Shown in pieces: positions 56,122 to 64,000 of a stretch of 64,000 nucleotides of DNA; position 1 is the stretch's first letter; every line of letters begins with the position of its first letter. The DNA is from Achromobacter veterisilvae (GTDB taxonomy: Bacteria > Pseudomonadota > Gammaproteobacteria > Burkholderiales > Burkholderiaceae_B): the NCBI RefSeq assembly GCF_900496975.1, contig NZ_UFQC01000024.1, forward strand, positions 34,113 through 98,112, written 5' to 3'. The position numbers and the translations under genes are program-made. The notes beneath the pieces were generated by a model. That model was not told the DNA's origin. It saw only the letters and a list, made by a program, of their open reading frames with translations, and did not search any database.

Positions 56122-56138
56122 GCGGCGCGACGCGCCGC
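56122..56138. terminator. palindromic terminator-like repeat after norR
   Basis: GCGGCGCG-A-CGCGCCGC is a perfect inverted repeat right after the norR stop and before the end of the convergent small gene. It can fold from either strand; no T-run. Confidence 0.5.
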
Positions 56139-56144
56139 GGGAAA

Positions 56145-56402
56145 TCATGCGGGCCTGGCGTGCGCGTCGACCATGCGACGGCCATGATTGATTGCGGCAT
56201 CCACCGCCATTCCGGGAGTGGAAACGAATCCGCCCGATTCGAACAAAGGCACGGCGTGGGATTCGCCCAGTTTGTCCTGGTCTCCCGCGTATTCGACGGC
56301 GACCGTCGCGGTAAATGCGGGCCGATCGGAGCCCCCGACTGAAATCCGCGAAACGCGGGCGGTAAGCCGGTAGCCCTTGTAAACCATATTGTTGTGAAAC
56401 AT
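56145..56402 (-). CDS. small protein of unknown function downstream of csp
   Basis: About 85 aa (MFHNNMVYKGYRLTARVSRI at the start), basic-to-neutral, no membrane segment, with a beta-rich look (TATVAVEYAGDQ). AGGGGG precedes the ATG at 56402; a GTG at 56447 overlapping the csp stop is possible but would put the hairpin 56422-56440 inside the gene. I do not recognise a family. It follows the cold-shock gene by 41 bp and may be co-transcribed with it. Confidence 0.6.
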   Translation of the reverse strand: MFHNNMVYKGYRLTARVSRISVGGSDRPAFTATVAVEYAGDQDKLGESHAVPLFESGGFVSTPGMAVDAAINHGRRMVDAHARPA

Positions 56403-56421
56403 AAAACCCCCTGCGCGATCA

Positions 56422-56440
56422 AAGGGCCCTGCGGGCCCTT
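56422..56440 (-). terminator. hairpin between csp and the small downstream gene
   Basis: AAGGGCCC-TGC-GGGCCCTT is a perfect 8-bp stem 3 bp after the csp stop codon. It lacks a T-run and probably reduces readthrough or stabilises the csp mRNA 3' end. Confidence 0.5.
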
Positions 56441-56443
56441 GAC

Positions 56444-56647
56444 TCACAAAGCGCGGATTTGCGTGGCGTGCGGCCCTTTCGCGCCTTGCGCCGTCACGTA
56501 GCTGACACGCTGATTCTCGACGAGCACTTTATGGCCGTCGCTGACGATTTCTGAAAAATGCGCGAACAGGTCCTTGCCGCCATCCTCGGGCATGATGAAG
56601 CCGAAGCCCTTGGCGTCGTTGAACCATTTGACGATTCCGGTTTCCAT
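56444..56647 (-). CDS. cold-shock domain protein (CspA family)
   Basis: 67 aa single OB-fold RNA/DNA-binding protein. RNP1 is KGFGFI and the RNP2-like segment is [10 protein letters not shown] (usually VFVHFSAI, so the second Val/His positions differ slightly). It acts as an RNA chaperone. Ribosome binding site AAGGAAAG. The ~370-bp upstream region is free of genes, as expected for a long csp leader. Confidence 0.95.
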   Translation of the reverse strand: METGIVKWFNDAKGFGFIMPEDGGKDLFAHFSEIVSDGHKVLVENQRVSYVTAQGAKGPHATQIRAL

Positions 56648-57014
56648 GATCTCTTTCCTTTATATGCTGCGGGCACACCCGCGAATTGAGCCAGTCAAGG
56701 AAAGGACAGCGAACAATAAAGCGCCACAGAGGGAGCAAGACCGGACGAAAATCACGATGCTCGAAAAGCTTCTTGACCACTATGGACGCAGGGTTGGTGA
56801 AAGTCAATGCACGTTTCCAATTAGCACCTTGTTGAATCATTGCCCTGTTTCGAAGCTGCCTGCTGCTCTGTAAATGCCTGTTTTTCTGGGCATTTGCAGT
56901 TAATACGTAACGATCGCCCCATTTTCACGGCACCCTCCGGATAATGCGCGTATGCTGGACCGGTGGTGTTTGAACGCGCGTCGCCTCGCCGTACCGCCAT
57001 ACAGGAGTACGGCA
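56648..57014. other. intergenic region: csp leader and promoter of the next gene, no gene seen
   Basis: The part next to csp is moderately AT-rich and would hold its promoter and leader; GCGGG-CACA-CCCGC lies near 56668-56681. An inverted repeat AAATGCC/GGCATTT with a 10-nt T-rich loop spans 56872-56895. No clear -35/-10 pair was assigned. Confidence 0.5.
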
Positions 57015-57482
57015 ATGAATACGCAACCGCTATACGCGAGCGCCGTCAGGCGCTCGATCGCGCGCCTGGCGAACGCTTGCGTCAAGCTGCTGCCTGGCAG
57101 CTCGACACCCCCCGATGGCGGACGCAAGCGCGACGCGCAGCGCGATTCGCGCCCCACCCACGCGGCCATCTCTTCCCCTTGGCGCATCTACCGCATCTAC
57201 GCCCGCCCGGGCCACCTGCTGCTGCGCAACGAACAAGGCGTGGTGCTGGACCTGGGCGTGATGAAGGGCTCCGAACCCAATCTGACCTACCGGCTGTACG
57301 CGAAGAACCTGCAAGGGCAAGGCTTCGCCACGCGCACCCTGCTTCTGGACGACATCGCCCGCCGCATCGAAGCCGGGGACATCGGCAAAGAGCTGCTCAG
57401 CCTGCCCGAATGCAGCATGCCCCTGGGCGCCGACCTGGATCGCGGCACGCACATCGACGTGTCGATGAAGCTCGCGCGCTAA
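57015..57482 (+). CDS. conserved-looking protein of unknown function
   Basis: 155 aa, no signal peptide, no membrane segment. Residues 1-50 are Arg/Ala/Pro-rich and look disordered; residues ~58-150 look like a compact domain (WRIYRIYARPGHLLLRNEQG, LDLGVMKGSEPNLTYRLYAK, LLLDDIARRIEAGDIGKEL). ATG 57015 has a CAGGAG ribosome binding site at correct distance. Its codon use matches neighbours. Family not recognised. Confidence 0.75.
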   Translation: MNTQPLYASAVRRSIARLANACVKLLPGSSTPPDGGRKRDAQRDSRPTHAAISSPWRIYRIYARPGHLLLRNEQGVVLDLGVMKGSEPNLTYRLYAKNLQGQGFATRTLLLDDIARRIEAGDIGKELLSLPECSMPLGADLDRGTHIDVSMKLAR

Positions 57483-57510
57483 AAGCGCGCCGCGCAAGGC
57501 GGCCGCGCGC

Positions 57511-58479
57511 CTACTCGATCTTGATGCCCGTATCCCGTATCAGCCGGTCCCAGCGCTGCGATTCGGTTTGCACCCGTTGCCGGAATTCTTCCGGGGTGCT
57601 GGACACGATGTTGAAGCCGCCCTGCTCCATGCTGTTCCTGACCTGCGGCGCCGCCAGCGTATCGCTCAGCGCCTGCCGCACCCGCTGGCGCACCTCGGGC
57701 GGCAGGCCCGCCGGCGCCAGCATGCCGACCCAGGAATAGGCCTCGAAACCCGGCACCAGCTTGGCGATGGGGGGCACGTCCGGCAGCGCGGGCGCGGGCT
57801 GTTCCGTGCCGATGGCCAGGGCGTTCAGCCGCCCGCCCTGCACGAAACCGATGATGGTGGGCAGGCTGGCGATCACCACGTCCACCTCGCCGCCCAGGAC
57901 CGCGTTGAACATCGGTCCGCCTCCGCGGTAAGGCACGTGCGTCAACTTGATGTCCGTGCGCGCGGCCAGGGCCGCCAGGTTGAGGTGATTGGAGCCTCCC
58001 ACTCCGGACGACCCATAGTTCACCTGCCCCGGATGCGCGCGCGCATAGTCCAGGAATTGCTGCAAGGTGGTGATGCCGGTCTTCCTGGCGGTCAGCAGCA
58101 CCGCGGGCATGGTGCCGATCAGGCTGATGTAGTCGAACGACTTCATCGTGTCGTATTGCAGGTTCTTGTACAGCGAGCCGTTGACCGCATGCGAATCGAA
58201 GGCCAGCATCAGCGTATAGCCGTCGGCCGGCGCGCGCGCCAGTTCGGCCGTGCCGATGGTGCCGGACGCGCCGCCCTTGTTGTCCACCACCACGGTCTGC
58301 CCCAGCTTCTGCGACAGCACCGGCGCGATGTTGCGCGCCACGTAGTCCACCGAACCGCCCGGCGGAAACGGCACGATCAGCCGCACCGGCCTGTCCGGAT
58401 AGCCTTGCCCCCATGCCGCCCCCGCGGCGGCGCAAAGCGCCGCCGCAGCGATGACGGAACGCCATCGTTGCTTGATCAT
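57511..58479 (-). CDS. TctC/Bug-family tripartite tricarboxylate binding protein
   Basis: 322 aa with a Sec signal peptide (cleavage after GAAWG, ~residue 25) and the Bug signature YPDRPVRLIVPFPPGGSVDYVAR, ELARAPADGYTLM, VPYRGGGPMFNAVLGGEV. It is 44 bp downstream of the acyl-CoA dehydrogenase fusion gene and likely in the same operon, so it may bind the carboxylate that the CoA-transferase then activates. Ligand unknown. Confidence 0.93.
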   Translation of the reverse strand: MIKQRWRSVIAAAALCAAAGAAWGQGYPDRPVRLIVPFPPGGSVDYVARNIAPVLSQKLGQTVVVDNKGGASGTIGTAELARAPADGYTLMLAFDSHAVNGSLYKNLQYDTMKSFDYISLIGTMPAVLLTARKTGITTLQQFLDYARAHPGQVNYGSSGVGGSNHLNLAALAARTDIKLTHVPYRGGGPMFNAVLGGEVDVVIASLPTIIGFVQGGRLNALAIGTEQPAPALPDVPPIAKLVPGFEAYSWVGMLAPAGLPPEVRQRVRQALSDTLAAPQVRNSMEQGGFNIVSSTPEEFRQRVQTESQRWDRLIRDTGIKIE

Positions 58480-58523
58480 GCCCAGTCTCCTTTGGTGGTA
58501 TGCGGGCCGCTATGCTGCGGCCC

Positions 58524-60734
58524 TTATCGGTTCACATCGACGACGATGCGGCCTCGTATCCTGCCCTCCAGCAGCGGCGCCGCGACGGCCGCAATCTCCG
58601 ACAGCCCCAGCTCGCGCGTGTTGGCCTCCAGCATGCCGCGCGGCAGTTCCCCGGCCAGCCTGCGCCACGCCTCCTCGCGCAATCCCATGGGCGCGTAGAC
58701 GCTGTCCACGCCGATCAGGGCCACGCCGCGCAGGATGAACGGCGCCACCGTAGCGGGCAGGTCCATGCCCTGAGCGAGGCCGCAGGCCGCCACGGGCGCG
58801 CCGTAGCGCATGCCGGCCAGCACATTGGCCAGCGTATGGCTGCCGACGCAATCGACGGCCGCCGCCCATGCCTCCTTCTGCAGGGGCTTGCCCGGCGCCG
58901 AAAGCGAGGCGCGGTCCAGGATGCCGCTGGCGCCCAGGCTGTACAGGTAATCCGCTTCCTGAGGGCGCCCGGTGCTGGCCGTAACCGCATAGCCCTGGCC
59001 CGCCAGCAGCGCGATGGCCACGGTCCCGACGCCGCCGTTGGCGCCCGTGACCAGCACCGGCCCGCCTTCGGGCGTGGCGTTGTGGCGTTCCAGCGCCATC
59101 ACGCACAGCATCGCGGTATAGCCGGCCGTGCCGATGGCCATGGCCTGGCGGGCATCCATGCCCGCGGGCAGGCGCAGCAGCCAGTCGGCCGGCACGCGCG
59201 CGGCCTGCGCCAAGCCGCCCCAGCGCGTTTCGCCCAGGCCCCAGCCGTTGAGCAGCACGGCGTCGCCCGGTTTGAAGCGCGGATCGGCGCTCCGGCGCAC
59301 CGTGCCCGCGAAATCGATGCCCGGCACCATGGGAAAGCTGCGCACCACGGGCGACTTGCCGGTGATCGCCAGGGCGTCCTTGTAGTTCAGCGACGAGTAC
59401 GCAACGTCCACCAGCACCTCGCCCTCGGGCAGTTCGTCCTCGGCGATCCGCTCCAGCCGCGCCTGCGTGGCGCCGTCTTCGCCGCGCGTCAGTTTCAATG
59501 CCTGGTACGGCATTCCCCTCTCCCCGTCAGTGGCGGCGCCGGGCGCGATGGCGCGCGGCGCCGTGGCGAACCGCGACGCCAGCCCGGCCGCGATGCGCTC
59601 GTTCATCATTTCCGTGGTGCCGTCGGCGAAGCACAGCGCCTTGGCGGCCAGCAGCCGCCGCGCCATGCCCTGGTCCGGCAGCAGCCCGCCCGCGCCCAAG
59701 GCCTGCGCGCAGGCGGCGACGGCGTCCAGGCATTCTTCGCCGGCGTACTTCTTGGCCATGGCGGCCGCGGGCACGGCTTCGCCGGATCCCGCGTCGATCA
59801 GGCCGGCGGCGCGGTCCGTCAGCATCCGCAGGATCTGCAGCCGCGTCGACACGTCCGCCAGCGACCAGCGCAGGCCCTGCTGTTCGATGATGGGGCGGCC
59901 GAAAGCCTGGCGCGTGGAGGCGTGCCGCACCGCCAGCCGCAGCGCGCTGTCGAGCAGGCCCGCGGCCATCGCCGCGATGTGCGTGCGCGCCTTGTTCACG
60001 CCGGCCAGCGCCATGGGGAACCCCTGGCCCGGCGCGTAAAGCATGTCGCTGTCCTCGGCCGGATAGCCCGCCAGGCGGATGCCGGCGATGCCGGCCGCGC
60101 CCAGCCCCTCCAGCGGCGCGCCGTCCACGCGCTCGCATTGCGGCGCGCGCAGGTCGACGATGAAGCAGGCGATCCCCCCCGGCCCGCGGGCCGGATCCGT
60201 CTGCGCGAACACCAGCGCCAGCTCGCCGCCCGCGGCATTGGCCACCCAGGCCTTCTCGCCGTCCAGGATCCAGCCTCCGCCCTCGCCGCGCCGAGCCCGC
60301 GTGGCGATGGCGGCGAAATCGCTGCCGGCGCGCGGCTCCGACATCGCGGTGCCGCCGACCAGGTCTCCCGCCAGCAGCCCCGGCAGGTAGCGCGCGCGGG
60401 CCGCGGCGCTGCCGTGTTCGGCAATGCGCAGCGCCACGTTGTGCTGGTTGATGAAGGCGAAGGCGAACGCGAAGTCGGCCGCGGCCAGCGTTTCCGCCAC
60501 CCTGGCGCGCATGCGGTAGGGCAGGCCCAGCCCGCCGTCGCCGGCCGGGACCTCGATGCCGCCATAACCCAGCCGGCACGCGCGCCGGATCAGACCGCCG
60601 GCCCAGGGCTGCGCGCCGCAGCCCGCCGCCGCCAAGGGCGCCACCTCGCTTTGCGCGAAAGCCGCCACGCCGCTCAGCAGTGCGCGCGCGTCCTCGCCCA
60701 GCCCCGCGTCGCGCTCGTCCACGGCGGCCGTCAT
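58524..60734 (-). CDS. acyl-CoA dehydrogenase fused to AcuI/YhdH-type acrylyl-CoA reductase
   Basis: 736 aa. Residues ~1-400 are an acyl-CoA dehydrogenase (FAD motifs AMSEPRAGSDFAAIA and WILDGEKAWVANA). Residues 408-736 are an NADPH-dependent MDR of the AcuI type (SSLNYKDALAITGK, FPMVPGIDFAGTV, VTGANGGVGTVAIALLAGQG). The junction TDGERG-MPYQ has no linker, and GGGAGAGGGG precedes the internal ATG at 59513, a good ribosome binding site. The usual catalytic Glu in YEGT is Asp 371 (FADGT). The start overlaps the CoA-transferase stop (ATGA). Either a true fusion or a lost stop. Confidence 0.85.
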   Translation of the reverse strand: MTAAVDERDAGLGEDARALLSGVAAFAQSEVAPLAAAGCGAQPWAGGLIRRACRLGYGGIEVPAGDGGLGLPYRMRARVAETLAAADFAFAFAFINQHNVALRIAEHGSAAARARYLPGLLAGDLVGGTAMSEPRAGSDFAAIATRARRGEGGGWILDGEKAWVANAAGGELALVFAQTDPARGPGGIACFIVDLRAPQCERVDGAPLEGLGAAGIAGIRLAGYPAEDSDMLYAPGQGFPMALAGVNKARTHIAAMAAGLLDSALRLAVRHASTRQAFGRPIIEQQGLRWSLADVSTRLQILRMLTDRAAGLIDAGSGEAVPAAAMAKKYAGEECLDAVAACAQALGAGGLLPDQGMARRLLAAKALCFADGTTEMMNERIAAGLASRFATAPRAIAPGAATDGERGMPYQALKLTRGEDGATQARLERIAEDELPEGEVLVDVAYSSLNYKDALAITGKSPVVRSFPMVPGIDFAGTVRRSADPRFKPGDAVLLNGWGLGETRWGGLAQAARVPADWLLRLPAGMDARQAMAIGTAGYTAMLCVMALERHNATPEGGPVLVTGANGGVGTVAIALLAGQGYAVTASTGRPQEADYLYSLGASGILDRASLSAPGKPLQKEAWAAAVDCVGSHTLANVLAGMRYGAPVAACGLAQGMDLPATVAPFILRGVALIGVDSVYAPMGLREEAWRRLAGELPRGMLEANTRELGLSEIAAVAAPLLEGRIRGRIVVDVNR

Positions 60735-61942
60735 TGCGCCGCTCCCGCCAGCGAGGCGCCGGTCCCGATCGCGCCGGCCGCCTGCAGGGCGGCCAGGCTA
60801 TCGTCGTCGTAGCCCGCCATGCTGCGCAGCAGCGCCGCCGTGTCCTGCCCCAGCGCCGGCGGATAGCCCAGGCTCGGCTGGCCGGCGAACTTGAAGGGAT
60901 TGCCCAGCATGCGCACCGGCTCGCCGCCCTGCGGCCTGGCCACGGCTTCCACCATGCCGCGGGACGCCGCCAGCGGATGCGCCAGCGCTTCGTCCACGCC
61001 CAGCACCAGCGCGGCGGGCACCCGCCGCGCCTCGAAAATGTCCAGCCATGCCTGCGCCGTGCGCCGGCCGATGGCGCCCGCCAGGTCTTCGGTCAGGGCG
61101 TCGACATTGGCCACGCGCGCCGCCGCGGTGGCATAGCGGGCGTCCGCCGCCAGCCCGGGCAGCCCGATGGCCTCGCACAAGGCCTGCCAGAACGCATCGC
61201 CCGTGGGCGCCAGGGCGATCCAGCGCCCGTCCGACGTGCGGTAGATATCGCTGGGCGCGATCATCGCGTGGCGCGCTCCACTGGCGCGCGGCGCCGGGCC
61301 GCCTTGCAGGTAGCCCTGCGCCTGCCAGGTCAGCATGGCCATCTGCGCGTCGAACAGGGACACCTGGACGCGTTCGCCCGCACCGGTGGCCTGCGCCTGC
61401 ACCAGGCCCGCCGCCACGCCCAGCGCCAGGTAGAGCCCGCCCGCCAGATCCGCCACCTGGTAGCCCACCCGCACCGGCTTGCCGCCGGCCTCGCCGGTAA
61501 TGCTCATCAGCCCGGACATGGCCTGCAACATCAGGTCGAACGCCGGCGCCCCCGCGTAGGACCCCTTATCGTCCAGTCCGATCAACTGGCCGACGACGAT
61601 GCGGGGATTGATCGCGGCCAGCGTGCCGTGGTCCAGGCCCAGCCGCGCCGGCACATCCGACGCGAAGCCGTAGATCACCGCGTCCGCTTCGCGCACAAGG
61701 TCCTGGAAGGCCTGGCGGCCCAGCGGATGCTTCAGGTCCAACGCCACGCTGCGCTTGCCCCGGTTCACCGACAGGAAGAACGGCGAATCCCGCGTATCGG
61801 ACACCGGCGGCACGGAACGGGCGTAGTCGCCACCCACCGGTTCCACCTTGATGACCTCGGCGCCCAGTTGTGCCAGCAACTGGCCGGCGAACGGCCCGCC
61901 CAGCACCCACGTCAGATCCAGTATGACCTTGCCCTGCAGCAT
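60731..61942 (-). CDS. CaiB/BaiF family CoA-transferase
   Basis: Class III CoA-transferase, about 403 aa. Family landmarks: ILDLTWVLGGPFAGQLLAQLGAEVIKVEPVGGD, VNRGKRSVALDLK and FDLMLQAMSGLMSITGEAGGKPVRVGYQVADLAGGLYLALGV. The Asp nucleophile lies in YQVADLAGG (~168). ATG 61942 is chosen for the typical MLQGKVILDL start, with GGAGGG upstream. First gene of the operon; it should activate a carboxylate to its CoA ester for the dehydrogenase and reductase that follow. Confidence 0.92.
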   Translation of the reverse strand: MLQGKVILDLTWVLGGPFAGQLLAQLGAEVIKVEPVGGDYARSVPPVSDTRDSPFFLSVNRGKRSVALDLKHPLGRQAFQDLVREADAVIYGFASDVPARLGLDHGTLAAINPRIVVGQLIGLDDKGSYAGAPAFDLMLQAMSGLMSITGEAGGKPVRVGYQVADLAGGLYLALGVAAGLVQAQATGAGERVQVSLFDAQMAMLTWQAQGYLQGGPAPRASGARHAMIAPSDIYRTSDGRWIALAPTGDAFWQALCEAIGLPGLAADARYATAAARVANVDALTEDLAGAIGRRTAQAWLDIFEARRVPAALVLGVDEALAHPLAASRGMVEAVARPQGGEPVRMLGNPFKFAGQPSLGYPPALGQDTAALLRSMAGYDDDSLAALQAAGAIGTGASLAGAAQ

Positions 61943-61957
61943 GCCCGCCACCCTCCG

Positions 61958-61972
61958 GTGAGTTAAATTCAC
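61958..61972. promoter_or_regulatory. GTGA-N7-TCAC element before the CoA-transferase gene
   Basis: GTGAGTTAAATTCAC, 15 bp before the CoA-transferase ATG. It shares TAAATTCACA with the element at 62081-62097. A likely LysR-protein or other regulator site. Confidence 0.5.
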
Positions 61973-62080
61973 AGCGTTTCGCGGCACGGCATCCGCCGCC
62001 GCGATTCCCGGTTCTGCAACCATGCGGCGTATTCCAGCACGGGGCGCGCGCAAGGGCCAGGCATCATTTCTCGCGACTGC

Positions 62081-62097
62081 TGTGAGGTAAATTCACA
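62081..62097. promoter_or_regulatory. TGTGA-N7-TCACA element abutting the LysR start codon
   Basis: TGTGAGGTAAATTCACA directly precedes the ATG at 62098, so it overlaps the ribosome binding site (GAGGT). Binding here would block translation-initiation region transcription of the regulator itself. The twin element lies 123 bp away, next to the divergent gene. Confidence 0.55.
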
Positions 62098-63009
62098 ATG
62101 AAGCCCAGACTACCGCCGCTGACCTCCATCCGCGCCTTCGAATCCGCCGGCCGCCAACTGAGCTTCACGCAGGCGGCCGACGAGCTGTCCGTCACGCATG
62201 GCGCGGTCAGCCACCAGATCAAGGCGCTGGAAGACTGGCTGGGCGTGAAGCTGTTCCGCCGCCTGGGCAAGAAAATCGAATTGACGGACCAGGGGCGGCT
62301 GTATCTCGACACCATCAGCCCCGCGCTGAACGCCATCGCCTCGGCCTCGCGCAGCCTGCGCTCGCGCGAGGTGCTGCGCGTCAATGCGCTGCCCACCTTC
62401 ACCATGCGCTGGCTGTTTCCCCGGCTGGCGAAGTTCCGCGAACAGTACCCCGAAGTGGAAGTGGAGATATCCACCGGACTGGAACCCTTCAGCCGCCTGC
62501 CTTCCAACCTGGACGTGGTGATCCGGCGCGAAGCCGAGCCGGCGCCCGGGCTCTACAAGCGCCGTGTGCTGAACGAGAGTTTCTTTCCGGTATGCGCCCC
62601 GGGACTGCTGCGGCGCCTGCCGCTTGCGCGCATCACCGATCTGTCGCGCCACACGTTCCTGCACTGCCGCGCCCGGCGCAGCGCGTGGAACGACTGGCTC
62701 GCCAGCGTGCAGCACAGCCGCGTCGTGCCGGCCGAATCGCTGGAGCTCGAACACCTGTATTTCGCGCTGCAGGCCGCGCTGGACGGCCTGGGCATGACGA
62801 TAGGCTATTCCTCGCTGGTGGCCAGCGACATCGAGGACGGGCGGCTGGTGGCGCCGTTCGGGCCGCTCACCGTGCAATCGCCGGGCTACTTCCTCATCGT
62901 CCGCGAAGAGCGCCGCCACGACCCGCTGCTCAAGACGTTCTGCGACTGGCTCATGGTCGAGGGCGAACGCTTCAACAAGCACATGGAAACGCTGGTGCCG
63001 GGGGGCTGA
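62098..63009 (+). CDS. LysR family transcriptional regulator, GcvA-like
   Basis: 303 aa. N-terminal LPPLTSIRAFESAGRQLSFTQAADELSVTHGAVSHQIKALEDWLG (residues 5-49) is the GcvA-type helix-turn-helix start. The effector domain follows. It is divergent from the CoA-transferase/dehydrogenase operon and most likely controls it. The effector is probably the organic acid or its CoA ester. Confidence 0.92.
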   Translation: MKPRLPPLTSIRAFESAGRQLSFTQAADELSVTHGAVSHQIKALEDWLGVKLFRRLGKKIELTDQGRLYLDTISPALNAIASASRSLRSREVLRVNALPTFTMRWLFPRLAKFREQYPEVEVEISTGLEPFSRLPSNLDVVIRREAEPAPGLYKRRVLNESFFPVCAPGLLRRLPLARITDLSRHTFLHCRARRSAWNDWLASVQHSRVVPAESLELEHLYFALQAALDGLGMTIGYSSLVASDIEDGRLVAPFGPLTVQSPGYFLIVREERRHDPLLKTFCDWLMVEGERFNKHMETLVPGG

Positions 63010-63022
63010 ACGGCACGACGCG

Positions 63023-64000
63023 TCAGCGCGGGGCCGGCACGGCCTCCAGCACGATCTCCGCGACCAGTTTGCCGGATTCCCATTGCGGCATGTGCCCGGC
63101 GTCGGGCAGCAGGTGCAGCGCCGTCCTGGGCGGCGCGTTCAAGGCATGCTTCCATGGAACGATCGCATCGCGCCGTCCGTGGATGATGGTGCAGCGGCAG
63201 GGCGCGTTGGCCAGGTCGGGGCCGATGTGCACCTGCTGCACGCCGTTCCAGCCCACCGACCGGCACAACTCGATCAGCGTTTCGCGGCGCGCCTGCGTGC
63301 CCTGGCGCAGTGCGTCGATGAAGGCTGCCGACGGCGTCATGCCCGAGACCGTGAGCTTCTCCAGTTCGCGCTGCGCCGCCTCGTTGGTGGCGGCGTGCGT
63401 CATGCCCGTGAGGAAGCTCTGGTCGATTTCGGTGCCCAGCCCCACCGGCGCGATCAGGATCAGCGCTTCCGCCCCGATGCCTGGCCGCGACGCCGCCCTG
63501 GCCGCGACCGCGGCGCCGAACGAATGGCCCACCAGCGTCACCGGCCCGACGCACTGGGAAGCGATGGCGTCCGCCACGGCATCGACGACGTCCTCGAACC
63601 GCGTCGCCCGCGAACGCGTTTCGCCGTGGCAGGGCAGGTCCATCGCCAGCACGCGCACGCCGGCCCGGCTCAGCGCGTGCGCCAGGCTGGCCCAGGTATC
63701 CCGGTCTCCGAACATTCCATGGACGAGCGCGACCGTCGGGCCGCCTGACCGGGCTCCGCCCTCCCACAAGCTCAGGCGGACGTCCCCGTGCCGCGTCGCC
63801 GCCCAGGCTTCCCTCGGGCTCGCCTGGCCGCCGTCGCGGGCTTGCGGCCGGGCCTGCCCGATATCCGCCACGGTCACGCGGCCGTTCGGGCCGGATCCCT
63901 GGACCGCGTCCAGCGCAATGCCGCGCTCGGCCGCGACGCGCCGCGCCGCGGGCGTGGCGAACTTGCGCGTGCCGGGCAGCGCGGCCTGCGGCGCCGCTTG
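63023..64000 (-). CDS. acoC: acetoin dehydrogenase E2 component, AcoC type (partial, 5' end outside window)
   Basis: Reads through the right edge. In the last 41 codons of the window an E3-binding domain is seen (ATPAARRVAAERGIALDAV, then GSGPNGRVTVADI). It is followed by an alpha/beta hydrolase domain with VALVHGMFGDRDTW and the elbow VGHSFGAA, and the C-terminal HMPQWE His. The N-terminal lipoyl domain must lie outside. The combination lipoyl/E3BD plus hydrolase-fold acetyltransferase is that of AcoC, E2 of the acetoin dehydrogenase complex. A GTG at 63877 is an internal codon, not the start. Confidence 0.85.
   Translation of the reverse strand, partial: QAAPQAALPGTRKFATPAARRVAAERGIALDAVQGSGPNGRVTVADIGQARPQARDGGQASPREAWAATRHGDVRLSLWEGGARSGGPTVALVHGMFGDRDTWASLAHALSRAGVRVLAMDLPCHGETRSRATRFEDVVDAVADAIASQCVGPVTLVGHSFGAAVAARAASRPGIGAEALILIAPVGLGTEIDQSFLTGMTHAATNEAAQRELEKLTVSGMTPSAAFIDALRQGTQARRETLIELCRSVGWNGVQQVHIGPDLANAPCRCTIIHGRRDAIVPWKHALNAPPRTALHLLPDAGHMPQWESGKLVAEIVLEAVPAPR

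Noticed and set aside
63023..63877. Stand-alone alpha/beta hydrolase starting at GTG 63877
   Set aside because: The frame stays open to the window edge and encodes an E3-binding domain, so this is the C-terminal part of an AcoC-type E2.

Overview
The window is GC-rich, with the tightly packed, ATGA-overlapping operons of a free-living betaproteobacterium. The whole nuoA-N complex I operon, a betaproteobacterial trimeric porin, several TctC/Bug-type periplasmic binding proteins and a NorR/NorA nitric-oxide pair with GGT-N7-ACC boxes all point to Burkholderiales, family Alcaligenaceae, most likely Bordetella or Achromobacter. That assignment rests on family recognition from memory, not on a database search.

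Layout. 1-13729: complex I operon on the minus strand (nuoA to nuoM complete, nuoN cut by the left edge), with a probable extended -10 promoter and, upstream, a porin gene ending in two UUCG-loop hairpins. 15.6-17.2 kb: tetR, hotdog thioesterase and a truncated NAD-binding protein. 17.1-19.7 kb: lipid kinase, metallophosphoesterase and PAP2 phosphatase on the minus strand. 19.7-25.1 kb: gamma-glutamyltransferase, an oligopeptide-type binding protein, and a SufR-like/LysR regulator operon. 25.1-38.1 kb: two complete RND tripartite efflux systems facing outward from a VOC protein and a TetR repressor. 38.1-41.9 kb: IclR regulator with a Tat-exported TctC protein and two NodB-fold proteins, the second lacking the metal ligands.

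41.9-52.2 kb is the most coherent accessory unit: a C45 (penicillin acyltransferase-type) hydrolase, two paralogous convergent binding proteins, a GntR/FCD regulator, a fused DppD-DppF ATPase, two Dpp-type permeases and a Ser hydrolase. Three promoters here carry the same palindrome (ATTGGCGCCAA core), so I read it as one GntR-controlled uptake-and-hydrolysis regulon for an unknown amide or ester. The convergent gap between the two binding proteins holds five copies of a 13-bp palindrome, GGTGTCWGACACC; degenerate copies also lie near 21.8 kb.

52.2-56.1 kb: NO-stress cluster (norR divergent from norA, hemerythrin and a DUF808 membrane protein) with a sigma-54 promoter and three NorR boxes. 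56.1-57.5 kb: cold-shock protein and two small unrecognised proteins. 57.5-63.0 kb: CaiB/BaiF CoA-transferase, an acyl-CoA dehydrogenase fused in frame to an AcuI-type reductase, and a TctC protein, divergent from a LysR regulator with twin TGTGA-N7-TCACA elements. 63.0-64.0 kb: acetoin-dehydrogenase-type E2 (acoC), cut by the right edge. No tRNA, rRNA, CRISPR array, transposase or integrase was seen.
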